This document shows positions 55,449-64,000 of a DNA stretch of 64,000 nucleotides, piece after piece. Every line of letters begins with the position of its first letter. Within the stretch, counting starts at the first letter, position 1. Origin of the DNA: Macrothele yani. Its lineage: Eukaryota; Arthropoda; Arachnida; Araneae; Macrothelidae. The notes beneath the pieces were generated by a model, which was not told where the DNA came from, made no database searches, and saw only the letters and a program-made list of their open reading frames with translations. The position numbers and the translations under genes are program-made. Location of the stretch: the NCBI GenBank assembly GCA_039090855.1, contig CM076999.1, positions 116,373,072 to 116,437,071 on the forward strand. Direction: 5' to 3'.

Positions 55449-58378
55449 TATTGGTAACTGTGGGTACCATAGTGGTACCCAGTTTATTGCTATAACGAAA
55501 TACAGACATAGGAGATTCATTAAAAGCTGCAGTACAGAAAACAACAGTGCGGAAAGTCAGTATATCCACGATGCAGCACAACGTTACACAGAAAGGAAAT
55601 GAATATGCACACGAACAATGAAAGACCTAACGGCATGTCAAACACTATAACACATGTGCACAAATGCAGGAAATGTACTATGCTATCATAAATCAACCGA
55701 ACGGAACCGAATTGTGGTTAGAGAGCAAAACAACATGGAGTACCTCAGCAACTATATAAAAATAACAAAGGTAACAAACGTACCACTATAATAATCCGCG
55801 ATAGAGGAAAGCACTAACACAGCAAACACTCACAATTATAGGTAATTTAAAAACAGGCACAAATTCAGGAAACAACAGATAAAATAATGAGTAGATAATG
55901 AGGAGATCACACAAGTAACGAGACCGATTAGTTGTGAAAACACAGCAAAAACACGCAATTATCGCAAATTTAAAATACATTACTTGGGAAACACAGCCAA
56001 ACACACAAATAAAGCAAATTTACAATACATGACTTGTGAATCACAGTAAAAACACACATGGAAAACATCAGAATCAACATGCACTAAGTCTGCAAAACCA
56101 GGGAATCTGCGAACGGGTTCGCAAATCCTCTAACATTGAGAGAAAAAAAAAGTAATCGGTGTGAGGAAGAGAGCTAAAGGTCATCGGTAAAAGGATAGAA
56201 GGTATCACATATATGTTTCTCAACGAGCTCCTTCAAGGAGGCGAGACGGCGCGTGTAACGTCTCAAAAAAGGCTGATACCGAGGATCGGTGGCACACAGA
56301 GATTTAAAAAGTGACACATAAGCTTCGAATTGCGTTACCGCTGCATACAGGTCCAGATCAGGTGAGTGAAGGAATTCTTCAGAACCAACAATCGTACGTG
56401 CAGGTTGAAAAAGACGTAAAAGTTGCTGTCTGGACAGTGGGCCAGGAACTGGAGGAAACGTCTCAACTGCCTGTAGAACCTCAGCATCAGAGAGAGGATT
56501 GACAGGACCTGAGCGGAGAAGCATACTGTTTGAAGAAACATCAGGTGGAGAAACACCGGAACCGGAAACCTTGGGAAGACTAGATGAATCCTCAGAATGT
56601 GGCACAGAAAGTTGTTTTAACTTTTTCTGTTTTACAGCGCCTGTGGAAGTTCCAATCCGCTTCGAAGAAGTAGCTGATGCAGATGTATCCATTAGTGGAT
56701 CAGGCTCACCTCCCAAGTCAGGAGACGAGGAAACGAACGTCGCCGAAGAAGCAGTACGTAGCTGAGCTGCCTTAGTGGAGACTGGTACAACAGCCGAGGC
56801 TTCAGGAAGATGTTGCAACAAGGGTATGGTAGACAAGGTTGTAAATGGAGCTCCGATATCCGAGAGGCTAGGAGTAGAGCCAGATGGCCGATCCACCAAA
56901 CCACCACTCAACACACCCGGATCGGAACACTCCGCTGTAGACACATCTGTAGTCGAAGACAACTCTGGCAATCTTGAAGGTGGATGCACAATCGTACGGG
57001 TCGAGAGAGGAGGAAAGGCAGCATTGTCCGTAACGGAAATGTTCGTCTGACGGAGAAACGAAGAATTCGCGTCAGGCAAACTACCGGTAGTGGGGATAGT
57101 AGAAAGACCAATGTGGTCAGCAGTGGGATGCGAACTTGATGAACGTCCACGTCGAACGCGGTCACAGGAGGCAGTGGTGTGATTTTGTGTTAAACAGTGT
57201 GTACAATAGTGAGCAGTGAAAATCTTGAAACTGTACGTTCGTGCGCCAATTTCAACAGTAGCTTGTGTAGGGCAATCCGCCAAGGCTTTCTCGGTGGGAA
57301 AGACGACCAATAACTGACGGCGAGGTCCTGTAGCATGTGCAAATCGAGTTCCGCGGGGAGCGTCAGAAAGGCGACGGACCTTGCCAACAATTTTACAAAC
57401 ATGACTGACAAGGAGAGGAAGTGCAGTATCCGGCACTTCCTGTGGAACAGGATAGAACGTGATGTTCACTGGTCTCTTGGAAAGAGGCGACGGGATGAGA
57501 TGGTTTGTCCCAATCGAAAGTCCGTTAGCTAGAAAAAAGTCAGCATCCTCCTTGTGATTGAACTGTACCGAAATACCCCGAGGAGTACGGGAAATTCCTG
57601 CAATGGACGCAGACGACACATGTACAGAGAGGGCTTCCATGTAGCGTGGCAATGGAGTATTTGGTAAAGTATGAAAGAGCACACCTCTATCCAGGAGGTT
57701 ATGGAACTCACGGCCAATCTGCGAATTGTCATCAATCGTTACCTTCACCTTGTGGTTGGATACCTGAATAATAGGTGTTGCTTGCAAAAGACCATCTGGT
57801 TGAGAGGAATCGGATGTAGAAGTAGCGCCTCGTTGCACTTTAGAGGCAAATGACATCCTCGGAAGAGAAGTCTGTTCGGAGCCGGCAGGCACAGAAGGCT
57901 GTGAGGTAAGAGAAGCACAGGCCGAAGGCAAGGCAGTAGAATCAGTAGTTCCCAGGGAGGGCACCGAGACAGATGCAGGAGCTGAAGAAGAAAGCGCAGC
58001 CAAGTCCAGTGAAGGCACCGGTGCAGGAGTACTAGAAAGCTGGGAAGGCAACTGAGCAGACACATCTGAGGACGAGAGTATGCTAACTTCCATTGACGTG
58101 GGAAGTGTGACGTGACGTGCATCCGCCACGCCCATAGATGATAACGAAATACCGGAAGCCGCCATGTTGGCAGCTTCCAAACGTAAACAAACGAGCAAAC
58201 GATAAGAAAACGGATGAATATGAACTAATATGAGGGTGAGAACGCTAGAAAAGTAGCTCAAAACGTACACAGTACCTTTAGACAGCCGGGCCACGCAACA
58301 GGTGAGTGAGGGACAAGGTATTCCACACTAAAACGCATAAAATATTGGAGCCACCAACACTACGTCTATCACGAACGA
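55449..58378 (-). mobile_element. ORF1-only LINE-like element, 7-bp TSD
   Basis: A 2,930-bp insertion in RTE copy 2 with TSD GCAATGG at 55442-55448 and 58379-58385. On the minus strand it has a leader of about 210 bp, one 663-codon Gag-like frame, and about 720 bp without coding sequence. It ends with CAATAAACTGGGTACC, a hairpin (GGGTACCACTATGGTACCC) and ACAGTTACCAATA. There are no LTRs, no long A-tail and no reverse transcriptase. A LINE ORF1 derivative moving in trans fits best; the superfamily is unknown. Confidence 0.75.
56174..58165 (-). CDS. Gag-like ORF1 protein with CCHC zinc knuckle (663 aa)
   Basis: ATG at 58,165 (context AACATGG, a good eukaryotic start) opens MAASGISLSSMGVADARH; the frame is also open upstream but only from a GTG. 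Residues 10-110 are Ser/Pro/Leu-rich and probably disordered. About 125-320 is a more ordered region (VKVTIDDNSQIGREFHNLLD; VNITFYPVPQEVPDTALPLL; RRLSDAPRGTRFAHA) that may fold as an RNA-binding domain. A CCHC knuckle, CTHCLTQNHTTASC, has Cys321, Cys324, His329 and Cys334. A Ser/Thr-rich stretch and a charged C-terminus (FLRRYTRRLASLKELVEKHI) follow. ORF1 proteins of LINEs bind element RNA and chaperone it. The frame is uninterrupted, so the copy is young. Confidence 0.75.
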   Translation of the reverse strand: MAASGISLSSMGVADARHVTLPTSMEVSILSSSDVSAQLPSQLSSTPAPVPSLDLAALSSSAPASVSVPSLGTTDSTALPSACASLTSQPSVPAGSEQTSLPRMSFASKVQRGATSTSDSSQPDGLLQATPIIQVSNHKVKVTIDDNSQIGREFHNLLDRGVLFHTLPNTPLPRYMEALSVHVSSASIAGISRTPRGISVQFNHKEDADFFLANGLSIGTNHLIPSPLSKRPVNITFYPVPQEVPDTALPLLVSHVCKIVGKVRRLSDAPRGTRFAHATGPRRQLLVVFPTEKALADCPTQATVEIGARTYSFKIFTAHYCTHCLTQNHTTASCDRVRRGRSSSSHPTADHIGLSTIPTTGSLPDANSSFLRQTNISVTDNAAFPPLSTRTIVHPPSRLPELSSTTDVSTAECSDPGVLSGGLVDRPSGSTPSLSDIGAPFTTLSTIPLLQHLPEASAVVPVSTKAAQLRTASSATFVSSSPDLGGEPDPLMDTSASATSSKRIGTSTGAVKQKKLKQLSVPHSEDSSSLPKVSGSGVSPPDVSSNSMLLRSGPVNPLSDAEVLQAVETFPPVPGPLSRQQLLRLFQPARTIVGSEEFLHSPDLDLYAAVTQFEAYVSLFKSLCATDPRYQPFLRRYTRRLASLKELVEKHICDTFYPFTDDL

Positions 58379-58628
58379 GCAATGGGCTGGACATACTGCC
58401 AGAAGGACAGATCATCGATGGACAGCCGAAATTTTAGATTGGATTCCAAGGGACAGGAAAAGACCCAGAAGAAGACCACATGGGAGATGGGTGGATGAAA
58501 TTCGAAAGTATGCAGGGGTGACATGGAGGAGACTGGCACAAGACAGACCGTTGTGGATGAAACTTGGGGAGACCTTCGTCCAGCAATGGATTGATAATGG
58601 TTGACAATGATGATGATGATGATGATAT

Positions 58629-59325
58629 AAAGAAGTGGGATTAAAAATGAACTTTCAGAAGACAAAAGTGATGTTCAATGCTTTTACAAGAAATGAAGAT
58701 TTATCGATTGATGGAGAAAAGCTGGAGATAACATACGTACGTTTATCTTGGACAGCAGATATCAAGTGAGGGTCACATTGATGAAGAAATTAATCGCCGT
58801 ACAAAACTTGCCTGGAGAGCTTTTGGAAGAAACAGCATAATTTTCAAGAGCAATATGCCATTATGTCTTAAAAGAAAAGTGTTTGATCAATGCATTCTTC
58901 CAGTGCTTACGTATGGTGCAGAGACGTGGACCTTAACTAAAAGAGACATACAAAGGCTGCAGACAACTCAAAGCAGCATGGAGAGGTGCATGCTTGGTGT
59001 AACCACGAGAGATAAGAAGAGGAACTCGTGGATCCGAAAAATGACGAGAGTGGAAGACATCATGATCAGAGTTAAATCCCTGAAATGGCAATGGGCTGGA
59101 CATACTGCCAGAAGGACAGATCATCGATGGACAGCCGAAATTTTAGATTGGATTCCAAGGGACAGGAAAAGACCCAGAAGAAGACCACATGGGAGATGGG
59201 TAGATGAAATTCGAAAGTATGCGGGAGTAACATGGAGGAGAATGGCACAAGACAGACCGTTGTGGAGGAAACTTGGGGAGACCTTCGTCCAGCAGTGGAT
59301 TGATAATGGTTGACAATGATGATGA

Positions 59326-59330
<5 letters not shown>
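58629..59330 (+). pseudogene. RTE-type LINE copy 3, 5'-truncated
   Basis: It starts at AAAGAAGTGGGATTAAAAAT right after the TGATGATATA tail of copy 2 and ends in GACAATGATGATGATGATA at 59,330. It covers only the end of RT and the C-terminal domain (MPLCLKRKVFDQCILPVLTY through RWVDEIRKYAGVTWRRMAQD). A small deletion (ACATACGTACG where others have ACAGATACGTATG) shifts the frame near 58,732. Confidence 0.92.

Positions 59331-59380
<50 letters not shown>
59329..59380. repeat. (TA)n between RTE copies 3 and 4
   Basis: About 50 bp of TA. Translated Ile-Tyr runs across it are artefacts. Confidence 0.97.
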
Positions 59381-59382
<2 letters not shown>

Positions 59383-61894
59383 TCATCCTGAAGAAGAAAT
59401 TAAAGAATTTTATGAGGAAATTCGTCATCTAAATAATAAAGGTAAGCAGCACTTGAAGATAATTATGGGAGATTTCAATGCAAAAATAGGGCACCGGCAA
59501 CAGAATGAAACTTCAGTAGGTAAATTCGGTCATGGCAACAGAAACCAGCGTGGAAATACTCTCGTTGAGTTTGCAGAGGCAGAAGGGTTTTTCATCTTGA
59601 ACTCCTTTTTCAAGAAAAAGCCACACAGGAAATGGACATGGAGACATCCAATTGGGACGACAAGTGAAATTGATTTTATTATGTGTAACAAAAAATTCGT
59701 CATCGAAGACTGCAGTGTGCTGAACAAGTTCAACACAGGTAGTGACCATAGATTGGTGAGATGTAAGATGCATCTCAACACTAAACTTGAACGTGGCAAG
59801 CTCATAAGACAAACAAAATCTATTGACATAACCAACCTTAAAAAACACCATAATACCTTCAAGTTGGAACTGAAGAACAGGTTCTCTGCTTTAGAAGGCC
59901 TAACAGCGGAAGAAGTGGATATTTCTGAAGTTAACAGAAAAGTAACCAAAGCTCTTATGGAAACAGCAACAAAATTAGCTGGGTCTAAGAACAAATTGCA
60001 TGTGAACAAATTATCAGGAAAAACCAAAATGTTGATGCAAAAAAGAAGAGTGATGAGGACAACTAAAGAAGATGTGACTTCCAAAGTGGAATATATAGAG
60101 CTATGCAAGACAGTACGAAAAAGTATCACTGAAGACGTAAGGAAATTCAACTGTGAGCTAGTGAGGAAAGCAATTGAAAACAACCAAAGCCTAAAGATAG
60201 CAAAGGGACATCTCAGTAAGGGAAGAAAACAGATTATGGCTCTGAGAAAAGAAGATGGTTCTATAACAAGAAATAGAGGCGAAATTTTGACAAGAGTGAA
60301 AGATTTCTACTCCAAATTATATGAAAGGGATGATACATGTATTCCAGACATCATGAAAGGTACCAGAGTTCTTCCAGTCCTCCCAGCAGAAGTTGCTCAT
60401 GCAATCAAGAACATGAAGCGGGGGAAAGCTCCAGGAGAAGATGGAATTACTATAGACATCATACAAGAAGCAAGTGGAGAAATTGAAACAGTACTCGCCC
60501 AAGTTTTCACTCAATGCCTTAATGAAGGGAAGATTCCTGAGGATTGGAACAATGCTACAATGATCCTGCCAAATAAAAAATGTGACATTGAGTATCTCAG
60601 GAACTACAGACCTATCAGCCTCCTATCAGTGGTTTATAAAATCTTCACTAAAGTTCTTTCACACCGCTTGAAGGTAACACTGGACATGGCTCAACCGAGA
60701 GAACAAGCTGGATTCAGGAGTGGCTACAGCACAATAGATCATATCCACGTACTGAGAGAACTAATTGAAAGAGCGAGGGAATATGAACTTCCATTGTGCA
60801 TGGCTTTTATCGATTATGAAAAAGCCTTTGATCCGGTGAAACCATCAGCAGTTACCACGGCTCTGAAATCCTGCGGTATTGAAGATGCATACATTAATAT
60901 TATTAATAACATCTATGAAAATGCAAGTGCAAAGATTCGGCTGTTTGAAAATACAACACACATAAAAATTGGAAAGGGAGTGAGACAAGGTGACACCATA
61001 TCTCCGAAGCTCTTTAATGCCACATTGGAAAATGTCTTTCAATCACTGAACTGGGAAAACAAGGGGATAAAGATTAATGGAGATTATCTAACCCACCTTC
61101 GTTTTGCTGATGACGTAGTCATTTTTGCAACTACCCCATCAGAGCTGCAGAGTATGATCCAGGAACTTGCTGACAAGAGTAAAGAAGTGGGATTAAAAAT
61201 GAACTTTCAGAAGACAAAAGTGATGTTCAATGCTTTTACAAGAAATGAAGATTTATCGATTGATGGAGAAAAACTGGAGATAACAGATACGTATGTTTAT
61301 CTTGGACAGCAGATATCAAGTGAGGGTCACATTGATGAAGAAATTAATCGCCGTACAAAACTTGCCTGGAGAGCTTTTGGAAGAAACAGCATAATTTTCA
61401 AGAGCAATATGCCATTATGTCTTAAAAGAAAAGTGTTTGATCAATGCATCCTTCCAGTGCTTACGTATGGTGCAGAGACGTGGACCTTAACTAAAAGAGA
61501 CATACAAAGGCTGCAGACAACTCAAAGCAGCATGGAGAGGTGCATGCTTGGTGTAACCACGAGAGATAAGAAGAGGAACTCGTGGATCCGAAAAATGACA
61601 AGAGTGGAAGACATCATGATCAGAGGTAAATCCCTGAAATGGAAATGGGCTGGACATACTGCCAGAAGGACAGATCATCGATGGACAGCCGAAATTTTAG
61701 ATTGGATTCCAAGGGACAGGAAAAGACCCAGAAAGAAGACCACATGGGAGATGGGTGGATGAAATTCGAAAGTATGCGGGAGTAACATGGAGGAGAATGG
61801 CACAAGACAGACCGTTGTGGAGGAAACTTGGGGAGACCTTCGTCCAGCAGTGGATTGATAATGGTTGACAATGATGATGATGATGATGATGATG

Positions 61895-61895
<1 letters not shown>
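59381..61895 (+). pseudogene. RTE-type LINE copy 4, 5'-truncated, RT frame open
   Basis: It starts within the endonuclease at AGTCATCCTGAAGAAG (HPEEEIKEFYEEIRHL), so the N-terminal endonuclease motifs are lost. IIMGDFNAKIGH, TGSDHRLVR, RGKAPGEDGITIDII, MAFIDYEKAFDPVKP, GVRQGDTISPKLF, and LRFADDVVIFATTPSE follow in one frame to about 61,733. There an extra A (CAGAAAGAAGACC) shifts the C-terminus. It differs from other copies at conserved spots (ILPNKKCDIEYLRNY versus ILLHKKGDIEDLGNY; FDPVKP versus FDSVKP), so activity is doubtful. The tail is (TGA)n at 61,870-61,895. Confidence 0.93.

Positions 61896-61927
<32 letters not shown>
61896..61927. repeat. (TA)n at RTE copy 4 tail
   Basis: TATATATAAATATATA tract that also supplied the TA target of the Tc1-like element starting at 61,928. 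Confidence 0.92.
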
Positions 61928-63097
61928 CACTGCTGGACAATTGCTAAGGGCGAATCATAAACGGCTATATAGCGCATAAAAAAGTAAGTGTGGTTGGATG
62001 CCAAGTGAAATAAAATAATGTCAGAATGCCAGGACATTACAAGAAAGACAATTTATTGTGCTCTGAAATCCAGAAGGCTTTGGAACGTGTTCAAGGGACA
62101 AACAGGCCATTTTGTGCAGAATACGTAAACGTGAAAAAAAATGCAATTACCGTCCGCAGGCGTTCCGGCGTAAGATGTCAATACGGGATCTGGCCACCAT
62201 GGAGGACGATGCAAGATTCCACACGTCGTGTCATGCTTTGCACAACATTATCAAGCAGCTGTTGGGGTAATTGATCCCATTCCTCTGTCAGTGCACGGAT
62301 GAGGGTGTCCTTGTTTATTGGAGGGAATTGGCGACCAGCAAGACTCCTCCCCAAAGCATCCCACACATTTTCAATGGGATTCAGATCTGGAGAACGTGCT
62401 GGCCATACGAGACGTTGAATATCCTCGCTCTCAAGACACTCCTGAACAGCGACTGTTCGATGACATGTTGCGTTGTCGTCCATGAAAATGAATCTATCAC
62501 CAACAGCACCACGGAACATGCGAACATGAGGTAGCAGAACATCATTAATGTATCGTTGGCTAGTCATAGTCCCAGTTGGAAGCACATAGAGGGACGTACG
62601 GCCATTGATCATGATGTCAGCCCATACCATAACACTACATGTCGGATATCGGTCCCTTTCCTGTATGTTTGCTGGACAATATGCAGTACCACTATCACGC
62701 CAGATCAGTTGTCGTCGACAATCAGAGGATAGACTAAATCTACTCTCATCTGAGAAGAGGACAGCAGACCAGTCGTTATCAGTCCAATTGCGATGTTGAT
62801 GGCACCATTGAAAACGGGCGGTACGGTGACGTCCGGATAATGGGATGCACACAACAGGACGGCGGGCGTATAGTCCTCCTTCATGCAAACATCTGGCGAC
62901 AGTTTTTCGGGAGATCCGCTTGCCAGTAGCAGCCATAAACTGATTTGTTACCTCACTAGCTGTGCTGCGCCGGTGTCTTTTTGTTGATAGCACTATGTAC
63001 CGATCTTCTGCACGTGTCGTACTGCGAACACGACCTCCCCCGTGACGTTTGCTACACTCTCCATTTGTTTGAAATGATTTCCAAAGCTTGAAACAAC

Positions 63098-63883
63098 TGT
63101 GACGTACCTGCCAGCAGGACGCACACGTACATAAAGGCAGATAGCAATCAGAATGAACGTCTGCGTAGCTCAGTTGGTAGAGCGACTTGTTCCGGAATAA
63201 GCGGACTCGGGTTCGAATCCCGGCGTAGATCAAAAATGACGGAGAAATTTACTTCGTTGTAATGGCGCCCGAACTATCCGGATGACCCGACCATTCAAAA
63301 TCTCGCAATGGTGTGATGTTATTTCCACACCGCGAGATAGGAAAAATAAGAGAATCCCTTTTTTTTTTTTTTTTTTTTTTTTTGTTTGGAGGTTTAACGA
63401 CCACCGTGAGCAACTCAATGGGCTATAAGCACTCGCCCGTCCCTAATTTAGGGTCACTGGTTCCAGGGAAGGGAGAGAGCCAGTGCCGTAAGACAAACAC
63501 AACATCCATGCCTCACCGGGATTCGAACCCGGGCCCCTTACGGACAAGAGAAAATCCCTTCTCCAGCGCTTCGAAAAATAAAAATGTGTGATGCTGCATT
63601 CCACACACCAGATTGACTGGGAGTTCTCAAGTGCACGTTCTACAGCGGATGGCTGCCTGCAACGATTCATGGTCACGGCTGACCCGTGGGCCATGCCACC
63701 GGCCCTCTTTCGGGGGGAGATGTGATGTACCTACCAGCAGGACGCACACGACACAAAAGCAGATAGCAATCAGAATGAACGTCTGCGTAGCTCAGTTGGT
63801 AGAGCGACTTGTTCCGGAATAAGCGGACTCGGGTTCGAATCCCGGCGTAGACCAAAAATGACGGAGAAATTTACTTCGTTATA
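63098..63883 (+). mobile_element. Complete TRIM element with tRNA-like LTRs (copy 2)
   Basis: 5' LTR 63098-63261 (164 bp), primer site TGGCGCCCGAAC at 63263-63274, hairpin ATCTCGC...GCGAGAT from about 63,299, polypurine tract GGGGGGAGA at 63712-63720, 3' LTR 63721-63883 (163 bp). TSD CAAC at 63094-63097 and 63884-63887. tRNA-like segments lie at 63159-63230 (last acceptor base C to T) and 63781-63852. A SINE lies inside at 63,361. Confidence 0.88.
63361..63545 (-). mobile_element. SINE family 1 copy, 5'-truncated, inside the TRIM
   Basis: T-run at 63,361-63,383 then the body to GGGATTCGAACCCGGGCCCC; the box A half of the head is missing. Flanks AAGAGAATCCCTT (63348-63360) and AAGAGAAAATCCCTT (63546-63560) are the TSD with a 2-base difference. 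Confidence 0.9.
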
Positions 63884-64000
63884 CAACACTGTGGCTGACG
63901 TCGAACTCCCTGGCAACATCTGTTATTTTTCGCCCTTCTTCAATCTTGCCAATAATACGGCCACGCGTAAAATCATGTAGGTGATGTCGGGAAGACATAC

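Larger units (their letters stand above)
52769..58612 (+). mobile_element. RTE-type LINE copy 2, 5'-truncated, split by another element
   Basis: RTE homology starts at CCAGTGCGACATGAAGG (52,774) next to (TA)n, runs to 55,448, and resumes at 58,379-58,612 with GCTGGACATACTGCCAG...TGATGATGATGATGAT. The gap is a 2.93-kb insertion with 7-bp TSD. Confidence 0.93.
62178..63998 (-). pseudogene. Tc1-like transposase (family F), split by a TRIM
   Basis: ATG at 63,998 opens MSSRHHLHDFTRGRIIGKIE, then GRKITDVAREFDVSHSV (helix-turn-helix). The TRIM interrupts at 63,884. It resumes below 63,094 with LWKSFQTNGECSKRHGGGR, but joining the flanks shows a one-base deletion (GTTTCAAGCTTTGG) just past the insertion. 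Then AVLFSDESRFSL (first Asp, near 62,750), RFIFMDDNATCHRTVAVQ (second, near 62,475), SPDLNPIENVWDALGRS (third, DD34E) and a stop at 62,178. Apart from the TRIM and one frameshift the gene looks intact. The open frame's apparent start at 63,233 reads through the TRIM LTR and is spurious. Confidence 0.9.
61928..64000 (-). mobile_element. Tc1-like element (family F), right end beyond window
   Basis: It begins CACTGCTGGACAATTGCTAA after TA at 61926-61927. The transposase gene runs leftward from 63,998. The TRIM at 63,098-63,883 sits inside it. The other TIR lies past 64,000. Confidence 0.85.

Noticed and set aside
59273..59380. N-terminal extension with Asp and Ile-Tyr runs on the RTE frame
   Set aside because: It is the tail of RTE copy 3 plus (TA)n read in frame, not part of the RTE protein.
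63090..63233. Alternative N-terminus for the family F transposase
   Set aside because: It is translated from the antisense of the TRIM LTR. The true N-terminus is at 63,998.

Overview
The window looks like non-genic, repeat-rich chromosomal DNA from a eukaryote. An arthropod is most likely, judging from the mixture of Tc1/mariner, hAT, RTE-type LINE and tRNA-derived SINE families; I cannot place it to order or species. I found no convincing host protein-coding gene. Nearly every supportable feature is a transposable element (TE), a broken TE gene, or a tandem repeat, and many of the repeats grew out of TEs.

Layout. 1-2,069: 3' end of a miniature LTR element (TRIM) split by a 1.9-kb hAT element. 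2.3-15 kb: Tc1-like pseudogenes, two tRNA-derived SINE families, a 71-bp array carrying a hAT MITE with a perfect 8-bp target-site duplication (TSD), a complete 577-bp TRIM (7,869-8,445), and 80- to 83-bp arrays. 15,235-23,608: one Tc1-like element whose middle 127 bp has expanded to 57 tandem copies between its own TIRs. 23.65-25.24 kb: a hAT-family copy in which an 80-bp internal piece has become a 15-unit array. 27-32 kb: 145-bp repeats, a foldback MITE, an RTE fragment, and a 149-bp satellite with CRE-like palindromes interrupted by a SINE. 32-36.3 kb: mariner and Tc1 remnants with two hAT elements, both with TSDs. 37-43.5 kb: minisatellites and an old RTE fragment holding three nested SINEs. 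43.5-49.4 kb: a mariner pseudogene split by a foldback element with a 14-bp TSD, a possible Jockey-like LINE remnant, SINE copies, and a complete but dead Tc1. 49.5-61.9 kb: an RTE cluster with one nearly full-length minus copy head-to-head with a tandem series of plus copies. One of the plus copies is split by a 2.9-kb element encoding a 663-codon Gag-like protein with a CCHC knuckle and no reverse transcriptase. 61.9-64 kb: a Tc1 transposase gene split by a second complete TRIM, itself hit by a SINE.

Most notable: (1) a TRIM family whose 163-bp LTRs each carry a tRNA-like cloverleaf, with a tRNA-Lys-type primer site, polypurine tract and 4-bp TSDs; (2) a satellite born inside a Tc1 transposase gene, spanning its first catalytic Asp; (3) a parallel satellite born inside a hAT element; (4) an intact ORF1-only LINE-like element.

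The elements appear to interact only as hosts, targets and possible trans-mobilisation partners. RTE machinery could mobilise truncated copies or SINEs, and outside transposases could act on the TIR-bearing defective elements. All identifications come from reading the sequence and from family knowledge; no database search was run.
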